The notes beneath the pieces were generated by a model. It worked only from the letters and a program-made list of their open reading frames with translations. It was not told where the DNA came from and searched no databases. Positions 9,130 to 18,663 of a stretch of DNA of 64,000 bases are shown here, piece after piece. The translations under genes were made by a program, and so were the position numbers. The stretch's first letter is position 1, and each line of letters starts with the position of its first letter. Source of the stretch: Pseudoalteromonas sp. XMcav2-N (GTDB lineage: Bacteria; Pseudomonadota; Gammaproteobacteria; Enterobacterales; Alteromonadaceae); NCBI RefSeq assembly GCF_024124545.1, contig NZ_JAMXSF010000013.1, positions 95,828-159,827 of the forward strand. The letters are read 5' to 3'.

Positions 9130-10572
9130 CTAGTCGCGATTCAGGTTGTATTTTTTCATTTTCTCGACCAGCGTTGTACGGCGTACACCCAATATCTCAG
9201 CGGCTCTGGCGACCACATAATCATAGCGCTCAAGAGCCTGAGTGATCAGGCTAATTTCCATCTCAGCCAGGTACTCTTTAAGCTCGATCCCTTCGTCTGG
9301 CAATAAACCCAGGCCGGTTTCTGCACTGCCTTGTTCGAGTGTTTCTTCTTCATCCTCAAAATCGCTGAATCCTTCACTGAACAACTCGTTGAAGACATCT
9401 TTTTCGAGTAGCTCTTCTGGATACTCAGGCTCAAAGGCTTCGACGTCGATGTAGCGATACTTACCGGGCAGATCCGTCACATCCACGACTTTTTCAGGGA
9501 ACATAATGGCCATACGTTCTACCAGATTAGCCAGCTCGCGAATGTTGCCGGGCCAGCCATGTACCTTGAGGCTTTCAATTGCGCGATCGGTAAATTTGAC
9601 CGAACTACCACCTTGTTCACTTACGCGGCGCAGTAACTCTTTTAACAATAATGGAATATCGTCAGCACGCTCTCGCAGTGACGGGTTCTCGATGGGAAAC
9701 ACATTTAGGCGATAGAACAAATCCTCACGGAACTTGCCCTCTTCAATCATGATTTCCAGATTGCGGTGTGTTGCAGCGATCACACGGACATCAGCTTGAA
9801 TTGGCTTGGTTCCACCAACACGCTCGTAGCTACGCTCCTGCAATACACGCAACAACTTAACCTGCATTTGCAATGGCATATCACCAATTTCATCAAGAAA
9901 GAGTGTGCCGCCTTGCGCCAGTTCGAAGCGGCCTTTACGCGCAGAAATCGCCCCGGTAAACGCACCTTTCTCGTGTCCGAAAAGCTCACTTTCAAGCAAC
10001 TCCCCAGGAATAGCACCACAATTGACCGGAACAAATGGACCACTATTACGGTTAGAGAGCAAATGCACATTACGCGCAACAACTTCTTTACCGGTTCCGG
10101 ACTCACCGAGGATCAAAACGTTAGCATCTGTTTTAGCAACCTGAGAAATCAAAAAGCGCACTTCTTTAACGGCTTTAGTATCCCCGACCAGGCCATCAAA
10201 CGATTTAGCATCGTTCAGTTGAGTCGATTTCCCAGGTAGCATGCGCAAGTATTGCTGGCAGTCATGTAACAATTGCATTGTCACTTCCTGACCAAAAGGC
10301 TCAGTGATGAGGCCAATGACGTTGGCCAGAGCAAGTAGCGGCCTTAACGTTTCCCCAATTAACAGGAACGGGACGGCGGGCAAAGACTTAATCAACGCCT
10401 CATGCTCTAATTGCGACAAAGCCCCCAGGATGACCACCGGCTCCTGCAGATTGCTTAACAGCGCTGGGGTAAAATCAGACTCCGCAACTACCTGAGCTGG
10501 CTGACCAACAAAGCCCAATGCCGCTGCCAGTCCAGATGCTCTGTTATTATTGTTATCGAGGATCGTAATCAT
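9130..10572 (-). CDS. flrA: Flagellar master regulator FlrA/FleQ (sigma-54 activator)
   Basis: FlrA is the top-level activator of sigma-54 flagellar promoters. The protein (480 residues from the chosen ATG) has a degenerate receiver-like FleQ N-domain. Its AAA+ domain has Walker A GESGTGKE near residue 160, GAFTGA and a Walker [11 protein letters not shown], and the C-terminus is a Fis-type helix-turn-helix ([17 protein letters not shown]). An acidic linker precedes the DNA-binding domain. A TTG five codons upstream (10585-10587) is an alternative start, but neither start has a strong ribosome-binding site. It is monocistronic, with a terminator after it and a sigma-70 promoter before it. Confidence 0.93.
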   Translation of the reverse strand: MITILDNNNNRASGLAAALGFVGQPAQVVAESDFTPALLSNLQEPVVILGALSQLEHEALIKSLPAVPFLLIGETLRPLLALANVIGLITEPFGQEVTMQLLHDCQQYLRMLPGKSTQLNDAKSFDGLVGDTKAVKEVRFLISQVAKTDANVLILGESGTGKEVVARNVHLLSNRNSGPFVPVNCGAIPGELLESELFGHEKGAFTGAISARKGRFELAQGGTLFLDEIGDMPLQMQVKLLRVLQERSYERVGGTKPIQADVRVIAATHRNLEIMIEEGKFREDLFYRLNVFPIENPSLRERADDIPLLLKELLRRVSEQGGSSVKFTDRAIESLKVHGWPGNIRELANLVERMAIMFPEKVVDVTDLPGKYRYIDVEAFEPEYPEELLEKDVFNELFSEGFSDFEDEEETLEQGSAETGLGLLPDEGIELKEYLAEMEISLITQALERYDYVVARAAEILGVRRTTLVEKMKKYNLNRD

Positions 10573-10613
10573 GCCCGCAAGATCCAACTTCTTTGTTTAT
10601 ATCAATAGTATTG

Positions 10614-10641
10614 ATTGTAAGTCAGTGACATGGGGATGCAA
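10614..10641 (-). promoter_or_regulatory. Probable sigma-70 promoter of flrA, with overlapping palindrome
   Basis: Minus strand: -35-like TTGCAT, 16-base spacer, -10 TACAAT; predicted start near 10607. A perfect 7-base dyad, ATCAATA-G-TATTGAT (10601-10615), covers the predicted start and the end of the -10 box. It has the look of an operator for a repressor of flrA; the regulator is unknown. Confidence 0.5.
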
Positions 10642-10874
10642 TACCTAAGTGGCAAGTTTTTGACATCAACGCCAAAAAAACGCCACCGCTTATGCGCTAA
10701 ATCAATACTTAAGGATTAAAGTGTCGAAAAATCAGAGGTGTGTACATTTTAAGGGGACATGTGCGTAAGTACGCTGAGTGACTTTTTTATCGCAGATATA
10801 AGTAGCGCCGGCTACTGTATGATTGCAGTTACATCAACGTGCCGGGAGGGCGCTCGCCAGTGGACAAAATGCAC

Positions 10875-10903
10875 AAAAAAGCCAGCGTTGATTCGCTGGC
10901 TTT
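10875..10903 (-). terminator. Intrinsic terminator after the flagellin paralogue
   Basis: Stem AAAGCCAGCG/CGCTGGCTTT with a six-base loop (10878-10903), followed on the minus strand by a T-run. It lies about 30 bases after the stop of the 10934-11719 gene. Confidence 0.87.
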
Positions 10904-10933
10904 CGTGAAATGCTTGTTGAGACCGCGGTGAAC

Positions 10934-11719
10934 CTATAGCAGACCTAAAACAGACGAAGCTGACTGATTAGCCTGACCGCGCAATGCAATAGAGGCCTGC
11001 GATAAGATGTCATTGGCCGTTTGTTCAGCTACGGCACTGGCATAGTCAGTATCTTGGATCCTGCTTTGACTTTCCACGATATTGTCTCGTTGCGTACCCA
11101 GACCACGTATGGTGCTATTAAGAGTATTTTCGAAAGCCCCTAGCTGCGTTCTTTGCGTGTTCAGCGCTTCCGACACCTGATCGGCCGCATCTATGGCAGT
11201 TTGTGCACCCGCCTGCGTTGAAATATCAACACTCAGTATAGGGTTTGCGAAGCTACCGTCCGATGCGGTGAAACCTTGTGTGGTATTCGCGTCCGGACCA
11301 ACTTGAAAACTAGTTTGATTGCCATCAAACAGTGATTGTCCACCAAACGTCGTATTCTCAAACGTGTCCGTGATCTGTGACTGTAACTGAGTCACTTCTT
11401 CTTGCAGAGCTTGCCTGTCGCTGTCAGTCAGCGCACCGCTTCCTGCCTGAAGTGATAACTCGCGGATCCGCGACACAGCATCGTTCACTCCAGACAAAGC
11501 AGACTCTGTCGTTTGTGAGTATGAGATGCCGTCGTACGCGTTACGGATAGATTGGTTATATCCTTCCTGTTGCGACGTCAGACGATTGATAATTTGTAGT
11601 GCGGCCGCATCATCTGCAGCCGAGTTGACCTTTTTACCACTAGCAAGCTGTTGATTCAGCTTATTATTGGTTTGATCAACCTGATTAAAAAAACTATTGC
11701 TTTGAGATTTTATCTGCAT
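10934..11719 (-). CDS. Divergent flagellin-like protein
   Basis: Flagellin paralogue of 261 residues. It keeps the N-terminal D0/D1 signature (ASGKKVNSAADDAAALQI and NAYDGISYSQTTESAL) and the C-terminal D0 helix (SRIQDTDYASAVAEQTAND). It differs from the three main flagellins at both ends: the start is MQIKSQSNSFFN instead of MALYVNTNVSS, and it ends SSVLGLL. It is about 60 residues shorter. A strong GGGGAGG ribosome-binding site lies seven bases upstream. It is separated from the flagellin cluster by 37 kb, stands alone with its own terminator, and I could not identify its promoter with confidence. A minor filament subunit is possible. Confidence 0.88.
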   Translation of the reverse strand: MQIKSQSNSFFNQVDQTNNKLNQQLASGKKVNSAADDAAALQIINRLTSQQEGYNQSIRNAYDGISYSQTTESALSGVNDAVSRIRELSLQAGSGALTDSDRQALQEEVTQLQSQITDTFENTTFGGQSLFDGNQTSFQVGPDANTTQGFTASDGSFANPILSVDISTQAGAQTAIDAADQVSEALNTQRTQLGAFENTLNSTIRGLGTQRDNIVESQSRIQDTDYASAVAEQTANDILSQASIALRGQANQSASSVLGLL

Positions 11720-11806
11720 AACGCCTCCCCATCAGGTGTTATATTAAGTTAAGTCTACTCCTTTGTGTTCAAAAAGTCATCTATTGTAAGAAATTGAATA
11801 CTACGC

Positions 11807-11823
11807 TTGGTATATTTACTGCA
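11807..11823 (+). promoter_or_regulatory. Weak sigma-54-like site upstream of pseB
   Basis: TTGGTATATTTACTGCA keeps the invariant GG and GC with a 10-base spacing and the TTGG edge but lacks the CAC of the -24 box. The predicted start near 11834 would give a leader of about 110 bases to pseB. A TATACT box at 11909 is a competing sigma-70 candidate without a good -35. Confidence 0.3.
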
Positions 11824-11936
11824 AAAACTCCATAACTGATATAAAGTGTTGAGTAATCACTTTTTTATCTTTAGTTAGGCGGGTTTCTTACAGTCATACC
11901 TTTTTCTATACTGTAAAGAATTCAATGCACCTTTAG

Positions 11937-12947
<1,011 letters not shown>

Positions 12948-12964
12948 CCTGACAGGAGCACAAC

Positions 12965-14155
12965 ATGATCCCTTATGGCAAACAGAACATCGCGCAGCAA
13001 GATATAGATGCAGTTGTAGCGGTGTTGCAGTCTGATTTTCTGACTCAGGGTCCGGTTGTACCGCAATTTGAAGAAGCTGTTGCACAGTACTGTCAGGCGG
13101 CACATGCCGTGGCAGTGAATAGTGCAACATCTGCTTTGCACATTGCCTGTCTGGCACTGGATGTCACAGCGGATAGTTTGGTCTGGACGGTACCAAATTC
13201 TTTTGTGGCCTCATCAAATTGCGCCCTGTATTGCGGCGCCTCGGTAGACTTTACCGACATTGATGCCGCAACAGGTAATTTGTGTATCAGTGCACTGGAA
13301 GACAAACTGAAACGCGCCCAAGCACTCGGTAAACTCCCCGATGTGGTTATCCCCGTACACTTTGCTGGGCAGTCTTGCGATATGGAAGCTATCGCAAAGC
13401 TCGCCAGCCAATATGGCTTTAAAATCATCGAAGATGCATCCCACGCTATCGGAGGACGCTATCAGGATAAACCTGTTGGCCACTGTGATTATTCAGATAT
13501 TTGTGTGTTCAGCTTTCACCCGGTTAAAATTATAACTTCGGCTGAAGGCGGTATGGCCGTGACGCAAAATGAGCAGCTTGCACAGCGCATGCGCTCACTA
13601 CGCAGCCATGGTATCACGGCAGATCCCACCTTGCTGACTGAGCCAAGCCATGGTCCCTGGTACTATCAGCAACAAGCGCTGGGGTTCAACTATCGCATGA
13701 CGGACCTGCATGCCGCGCTGGGTCTGAGTCAGTTGGCACAACTTGAACAGTTTGTTGCCACTCGCAACAAGCTTGCACAACACTATGATGCCTTGTTCGC
13801 TAAAAATGAAGGTATCACTCCGTTGTCCCAATCTGATAATCAATACAGTGCTTATCATTTGTATGTCGTGAGAATTGCTCATAGCACCGAGCAGTTACAT
13901 GAGCATCTTGTTACTCAGTTAAGAGCACAAGGGGTCTATGCTCATGTACACTATATCCCTATCTATTTGCAGCCTTACTATCAACAATTAGGGTTCGAGC
14001 CCGGCTATTGCCCAGCCAGCGAAGCCTATTATCACAGCGCTATCACCTTGCCACTGTTTCCGTCTTTAACGACAACACAACAACAACACATCGCCGATAC
14101 CCTTTGTCAGCTGCTCAGCAACTGGCACAAAACTCACTCTGCACTAAAGGAGTAG
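12965..14155 (+). CDS. pseC: UDP-sugar C4 aminotransferase, PseC
   Basis: PseC is a PLP-dependent aminotransferase of the DegT/DnrJ/EryC1 family that adds the 4-amino group to the PseB product, using glutamate. The 396-residue protein has NSATSALHIACLAL (phosphate binding), IEDASHAIGG with the cofactor-ring aspartate, and FSFHPVKIITSAEGG containing the Schiff-base lysine. AGGAG precedes the ATG. Its position directly after pseB supports the pseudaminic rather than the legionaminic branch. Confidence 0.93.
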   Translation: MIPYGKQNIAQQDIDAVVAVLQSDFLTQGPVVPQFEEAVAQYCQAAHAVAVNSATSALHIACLALDVTADSLVWTVPNSFVASSNCALYCGASVDFTDIDAATGNLCISALEDKLKRAQALGKLPDVVIPVHFAGQSCDMEAIAKLASQYGFKIIEDASHAIGGRYQDKPVGHCDYSDICVFSFHPVKIITSAEGGMAVTQNEQLAQRMRSLRSHGITADPTLLTEPSHGPWYYQQQALGFNYRMTDLHAALGLSQLAQLEQFVATRNKLAQHYDALFAKNEGITPLSQSDNQYSAYHLYVVRIAHSTEQLHEHLVTQLRAQGVYAHVHYIPIYLQPYYQQLGFEPGYCPASEAYYHSAITLPLFPSLTTTQQQHIADTLCQLLSNWHKTHSALKE

Positions 14156-14160
14156 CAACC

Positions 14161-15297
14161 ATGACAACCAAGCCCTTAAACCTAGCTTTTATTGGCGGAG
14201 GCATGAATTCTGCCGTCGGCTACGTGCACTTTAGTGCTGCGCAGCTGGATAATCGCTTTAAAGTGGTGGCTGGTGCCTTCAGTCGTGATCAGGATACCAA
14301 TAAAGCGACCGCACAACAGTGGGATATCGCCACCGAACGCACTTACAGTGACTGGCGCACCCTTATCGAACAAGAAAAAGACCAGGTAGACGCGGTGGTG
14401 GTTCTCACACCGACACCCCATCACTTGGATGTACTGACGGCATTACTGGATAAAAATATTCCGATCATTTGCGAAAAGTCGTTGGTCTGTGGAACCGCTG
14501 AGACACAAGCGTTAGCAAAAGTGTATGACCCCGCAACACACTTTCTGGCGGTGACTTATAACTACAGTGGCTATGCTATGGTTCGAGAGCTCAAACACCT
14601 TATTGATCAGGGTAAGCTGGGCCAGATCCAAAAAATTCACCTGGAAATGCCGCAGGAAGGTTTTAAACGCCCACCGGATATTGCCGGCAAACCGGCGAAA
14701 CCTCAGGCATGGCGACTTCAGGACTATCAGGTGCCGACTATCTGCCTTGATTTGGGTGTACATTTACACCACTTATCAAGTTATTTACTGGAACTGGAAC
14801 CAACAGAAACCTGTGCTCAATTTGCCAACCACTCCGATTACCCGGGATTAGTCGACGATGTACAAATGCTGCTTAAATACCCTAATGGGATCCGTGGCAG
14901 TATGTGGATGTCAAAAACCGCCATAGGCCATCGTAATGGCTTGCAAATCAGAGTATATGGCACGGCCGGCAGTGCTACCTGGGTACAGCTCAACCCTGAC
15001 GAGCTGCAGCTGCAATTTAGTGACGGCAGAAGAGAAATCCTGGACCGCGCAGGACAATGCCAATACGCCAATCAGTTTCGTTACAACCGCATGAAGCCGG
15101 GTCACCCAACCGGGTTTGTCGAAGCGTTTGCCAATTTGTACACGGATATTCATCAGGGTCTGACGGCCTATCAGGCAGGTATTGCGCCCAAAAATGAATA
15201 TGTATTTGGTTTTGCCCAGGCTCAAGCGGGGATGGCATTGTTTGAAGCGGCTGTGACCTCTGACCAGCAGCACGGCTGGTGTCAGGTTTCCTCCTGA
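14161..15297 (+). CDS. Gfo/Idh/MocA-family oxidoreductase
   Basis: NAD(P)-dependent oxidoreductase of 378 residues. It has an N-terminal Rossmann fold (FIGGGMNS at about residues 10-17, VVVLTPTPHHLDVLTALLDKN, then ICEKSLV with the EK(P)-type signature) and a C-terminal alpha/beta substrate domain containing YNYSGYAMVRELK and DLGVHLHHL. The start is set at 14161 by GGAG eight bases upstream; the frame is open further 5' inside pseC. It is the third gene of the pseB operon, five bases after pseC. Its substrate is unknown; it probably adjusts an oxidation state on the nonulosonic acid or its precursor. Confidence 0.82.
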   Translation: MTTKPLNLAFIGGGMNSAVGYVHFSAAQLDNRFKVVAGAFSRDQDTNKATAQQWDIATERTYSDWRTLIEQEKDQVDAVVVLTPTPHHLDVLTALLDKNIPIICEKSLVCGTAETQALAKVYDPATHFLAVTYNYSGYAMVRELKHLIDQGKLGQIQKIHLEMPQEGFKRPPDIAGKPAKPQAWRLQDYQVPTICLDLGVHLHHLSSYLLELEPTETCAQFANHSDYPGLVDDVQMLLKYPNGIRGSMWMSKTAIGHRNGLQIRVYGTAGSATWVQLNPDELQLQFSDGRREILDRAGQCQYANQFRYNRMKPGHPTGFVEAFANLYTDIHQGLTAYQAGIAPKNEYVFGFAQAQAGMALFEAAVTSDQQHGWCQVSS

Positions 15298-15306
15298 CAC
15301 CCCTTT

Positions 15307-16824
15307 TTACACCTCTGAATAACGCGTTTTTACGTCATTTCTAAGCACTTTGCCCATCGGGTTTCTGGGCAAAGCACTGAGGCGCTCGAGCGTTCGCGGC
15401 TGCTGGTAGTCAGTGAGCTCAGATAAACACAGTAACCGCAGCTCGCGGCTGATATCTACATCCCCCTGCTGCTCATAAACCACTTTGATATATTCGCCCA
15501 GCTGCCTGTCCGCACAACCAAAAGCAACACAATCAATCACTTTGGGGTGCTTCTTGATAACGGCCTCGATATCCTGCGGAAAGATATTGATGCCCCCGCT
15601 GGAGATCACCTCTTTTTTACGTCCGACATAATACAAAAAGCCGTCTTCATCCAGATATCCCAAGTCGCCCGTAAGAAAATACCCGTCAGCGTCATAAGCA
15701 TCTTGCGTCTGCTGTGGCATTTTTAAATAGCCACTGAACCCGGTTGTCGTCTGACAGGCAATTTCACCCACTTCACCGGCATCCAAAGTACACCCTTCTT
15801 TATCCAAGATTTTAACCTGAACAAAAGGCAAAGCCGCGCCGACAGCACCGTTTTTATCGCGTCGTTCGCTGACACAAAAATCACTGACAACGCCCACTTC
15901 AGAGGCGCCATAACACTCATGCAAGCGACAAGGTAGTTTTTTTAACAGCGCCTGTTTAGATTCTCCCGCGAGCACAGCAGACGACGACACCACGCAGCGC
16001 AGCGAGCTCAGATCCATTTCTTCGTCACAGCTGAGCAAGCTTTCTAATTGAGCTGATACGGCAAATAAAAAACTGACTTGATGCGTTTTGATGGCTTCCA
16101 GCCATTTCGGCAAAGTAAATTTGGGCAGGATCACACTGGTTGCCCCCAGCATCAGCGGCATCAACACCCCGCGCTGGGCCAGCGAGTGATAAAGCGGAGT
16201 GGCGACCAAGACAACTTCATCCGGAGTTAATCTGTAATAATGGATTGTGGCGTCAAACGCTCGGGTGATTTTACACTGCTGGCTCAGAACGATGGGTTTG
16301 GGCTGACCTGTCGAGCCGGATGTCATAGTGAGTATAAAAGGTGCATTGATATCCACCACTGGCTCGCGGGTATTCGCCGCCTGCGCCGGCAACTGCTCTG
16401 ACATAATATCCTGCCAGCACGGCTCATCAGCAACGGGCTGTGAAAGACTGATCAGATTAGCTGGCTCTATGACTGCATCCGCCAATAGCGTTCGCCCGAT
16501 AGAAGGCCAGGCTATTACCGCTGCAACAGGGGTTTTCTTTAACGCCACCGACAGCGCATCACCCTTCAGGCTGATGGGTAGCGGCACAATGGCAAGGCCG
16601 AGGCGCGCCGCTGCCAGCATCACCACCGGGTATTCCAGGCCGTTCGGCGCAAATAAGGCTACTCGCTGACCCGGCTGTAACCCTAAGCGGTAAAAATGGG
16701 CACACAGTTTCAATACTTTGATATTCAGCGCCTGATAACTCACCGTTTGTTGCTCAAACACCAAAGCGACCTTATCTGGCTGAGACTGCACATGCTGCGC
16801 AAAAATTTGATAGATATTACTCAC
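15307..16824 (-). CDS. Acyl-activating (AMP-forming) ligase
   Basis: Class I adenylate-forming enzyme of 505 residues. Signatures in order: TMTSGSTGQPKPIVLS (ATP P-loop), LHECYGASEVG (A5), YFLTGDLGYLDEDGF (A7), GRKKEVISSGGINIFP (A8 hinge) and a C-terminal PMGKVLR with the catalytic lysine. It would activate a carboxylic acid as an adenylate and pass it to CoA or a carrier protein. The next gene but one encodes a free acyl carrier protein, so loading of that carrier is the obvious role. It overlaps the PseG fusion by eight bases and is last in the pseI operon. Confidence 0.87.
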   Translation of the reverse strand: MSNIYQIFAQHVQSQPDKVALVFEQQTVSYQALNIKVLKLCAHFYRLGLQPGQRVALFAPNGLEYPVVMLAAARLGLAIVPLPISLKGDALSVALKKTPVAAVIAWPSIGRTLLADAVIEPANLISLSQPVADEPCWQDIMSEQLPAQAANTREPVVDINAPFILTMTSGSTGQPKPIVLSQQCKITRAFDATIHYYRLTPDEVVLVATPLYHSLAQRGVLMPLMLGATSVILPKFTLPKWLEAIKTHQVSFLFAVSAQLESLLSCDEEMDLSSLRCVVSSSAVLAGESKQALLKKLPCRLHECYGASEVGVVSDFCVSERRDKNGAVGAALPFVQVKILDKEGCTLDAGEVGEIACQTTTGFSGYLKMPQQTQDAYDADGYFLTGDLGYLDEDGFLYYVGRKKEVISSGGINIFPQDIEAVIKKHPKVIDCVAFGCADRQLGEYIKVVYEQQGDVDISRELRLLCLSELTDYQQPRTLERLSALPRNPMGKVLRNDVKTRYSEV

Positions 16825-18415
16825 AGTCTGTCCTCATTGGGTATTTGGCGACAAAGTTAAAGTCCTGGTGGCTGGCATCAGGAAAGAGCTGCTGTACAGC
16901 TTTATAACCTGGCTCATCTTCTGCCAGGGCCACAAAGCCCGCCCGCTCATTGAGCAGGTTAACAAATCGATTTTGTTTATTGATCACCGCAACCCAGACG
17001 GCATCAGGGAAAACCTCGCCCGTGAGTGTCAGCTGCCACTGCAAAATAAGCTGAGCATGAACAAAATTAACCGCGTCACTGGCTGCAAACCAACCACCAA
17101 ACAGATAGGCCTGTCCCTCTATTGCTGTACATTGATGCCAGACATAGAGTAGCGGTTCATCGCCCTGCAACAGCACAAATGAGTCACGGGTTTGACGGAA
17201 CCACCAGCGATAATGCTCTACTTCATTAATTCGCTCGGTAATAGTCATACGCCAGGCGTTATCACTGCGGTTACGGGCTCTGAGGTAGCGGTTGATGTGC
17301 ACATCTGCCACCGGGAACAATTGCAAGTTACCCGCCAGTGTCCAGCTTGTGTCTGGCTGCTCATTGCCGCCTTGAGGTGCTGTCAGTCCTGCTCCCGTTC
17401 CATTTAACAGAGCAGACGCAATACGCCGTGCCCCCAGCCCATCTACATTAATAGCTGCTTTTGTGCAAAGCTGTTGTACCCGCTTACGCTCACTGTATAA
17501 AGTTGCGATTAGCTCAACAACCTTGTGCGTATCTTGTGCCAGTAAGTCTGGGATATGAAGGTAATGCCCCAGCGCCTCAAGGTCCGCCATTTCATTATCC
17601 TGATTGACAGCCAGGCTAAAGCTCAGCGCTGGGGTTTGTGTCGCGGCCAGTTCATATAAAGATGTTCCCAACGCGCCCACAAATAAGCCACAGCGCTGGT
17701 AGTAGCTGGCCAGGCTGGTTGCCTGTTCAATCAAAGTTAAGCGGCGGTGTTTCGCAGCCAGTGTATACAGCTGCTCAGTGTTCGTGGCCTTAGGGCCAAT
17801 CACCACCTGTATCGGCATACTTTCAAGTCCGCAAGGCGGCGTTTCGAGTAAGCGGAAAATCCAGCGTGCAGGCACATGCCAGTCTCCGCCTCCGCCCAAT
17901 GAAAATAACACCCCCCCATCACGCACTTCAGCCTGAAGCTGACGGTACTCGGGTGCCAGAATACAATAATCCGGGCCCAGTAAAGTCTGGCTGTGCTGCG
18001 CAAGTTTGCCTTCATAACGTGCAGCAGTCTTTAACCCCTGCCATTTAGCATCCACCACCAGGTCAGCCACATGGGCCCGGGCCAGATCATCCATGGCCAA
18101 CAAGGTTGCTCCGGTTTGCCGAATAAGCTGTTCCCATCGCACATCGAAGCCATATCCATCGACCACCCACCGACTGGCTGTTTCTCCTCGCTGTGAGAGG
18201 GCATCCAGAGCAAACTGCGCATCATTTACGGTGTCTGATTGCTGAGGCACTTCGATAAGCCCAACATCAAGATCATGATAGAAACGTGCTGGCACTGTAT
18301 TCGCATCCACCAGCATCATCACTCGCTGGTGTTGTTCAATTAAAGCTTTGGCCAGCCACTTCATGCGCATGAAGTGGCCCATACCACAGCGCGTATCGAC
18401 ACGGATGGCTATCAT
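16817..18415 (-). CDS. pseG: PseG UDP-sugar hydrolase fused to a GNAT acyltransferase (PseH-like)
   Basis: Two-domain protein of 532 residues. Residues 1-340 match PseG, which releases UDP from the 2,4-diacetamido altrose nucleotide: the N-terminal IRVDTRCGMGHFMRM glycine-histidine motif, MDDLA and a GT-B-like LFSLGGGGDW. After a short linker, residues about 360-530 look like a GNAT N-acyltransferase in the PseH position (INRYLRARNRSDNAWRMT, EHYRWWFRQTRDSFVLL). In this reading the fusion carries both the N4-acylation and UDP-removal steps. It overlaps its neighbours on both sides (ATGA with the carrier protein, 8 bases with the ligase). The GNAT assignment is weaker than the PseG one. Confidence 0.85.
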   Translation of the reverse strand: MIAIRVDTRCGMGHFMRMKWLAKALIEQHQRVMMLVDANTVPARFYHDLDVGLIEVPQQSDTVNDAQFALDALSQRGETASRWVVDGYGFDVRWEQLIRQTGATLLAMDDLARAHVADLVVDAKWQGLKTAARYEGKLAQHSQTLLGPDYCILAPEYRQLQAEVRDGGVLFSLGGGGDWHVPARWIFRLLETPPCGLESMPIQVVIGPKATNTEQLYTLAAKHRRLTLIEQATSLASYYQRCGLFVGALGTSLYELAATQTPALSFSLAVNQDNEMADLEALGHYLHIPDLLAQDTHKVVELIATLYSERKRVQQLCTKAAINVDGLGARRIASALLNGTGAGLTAPQGGNEQPDTSWTLAGNLQLFPVADVHINRYLRARNRSDNAWRMTITERINEVEHYRWWFRQTRDSFVLLQGDEPLLYVWHQCTAIEGQAYLFGGWFAASDAVNFVHAQLILQWQLTLTGEVFPDAVWVAVINKQNRFVNLLNERAGFVALAEDEPGYKAVQQLFPDASHQDFNFVAKYPMRTDCE

Positions 18416-18663
18416 GCCAGCGCCACTATGGCATCAGCGAAACGCCCCACTTGTGCATTGCGCGTATCCAGCAGCAGTTCGGGTGGGACTGACAAGCCTA
18501 AATGCGCTTCAATGTGCATGATCATCGACAATACCTCAAAAGAGTCCAATACACCGGCAGCGACAAAATCGAAGGACTCAAAATCAGCTTCGCTCACCAC
18601 CACAGCACGCGCTTCAAAAAACGCTTTTAGCAAAGTCAGTACGGCTTCTCGTTGTATACTCAT
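18412..18663 (-). CDS. Acyl carrier protein
   Basis: Small acidic four-helix carrier of 83 residues. The pantetheine-attachment motif is VLDSFEVL with Ser41, followed by the MHIEAHLGLSVPPE helix III region. It overlaps pseI and the PseG fusion by four bases each, which ties it tightly to pseudaminic acid synthesis and not to fatty-acid synthesis. Together with the downstream AMP-forming ligase it suggests an acyl-S-carrier donor for sugar N-acylation (inference). A phosphopantetheinyl transferase from elsewhere in the genome would be needed. Confidence 0.88.
   Translation of the reverse strand: MSIQREAVLTLLKAFFEARAVVVSEADFESFDFVAAGVLDSFEVLSMIMHIEAHLGLSVPPELLLDTRNAQVGRFADAIVALA

Larger units (their letters stand above)
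10573..10933. other. Intergenic region between flrA and the flagellin paralogue
   Basis: About 360 bases without a gene. It holds the flrA promoter and dyad (10601-10641) at one end and the flagellin-paralogue terminator (10875-10903) at the other. The middle (10650-10870) contains a second ATCAATA half-site near 10707 but no open frame or convincing promoter. Confidence 0.6.

Noticed and set aside
9766..10239. Open frame on + inside flrA
   Set aside because: It lies wholly inside the AAA+ domain of flrA in another frame and encodes no recognisable domain.
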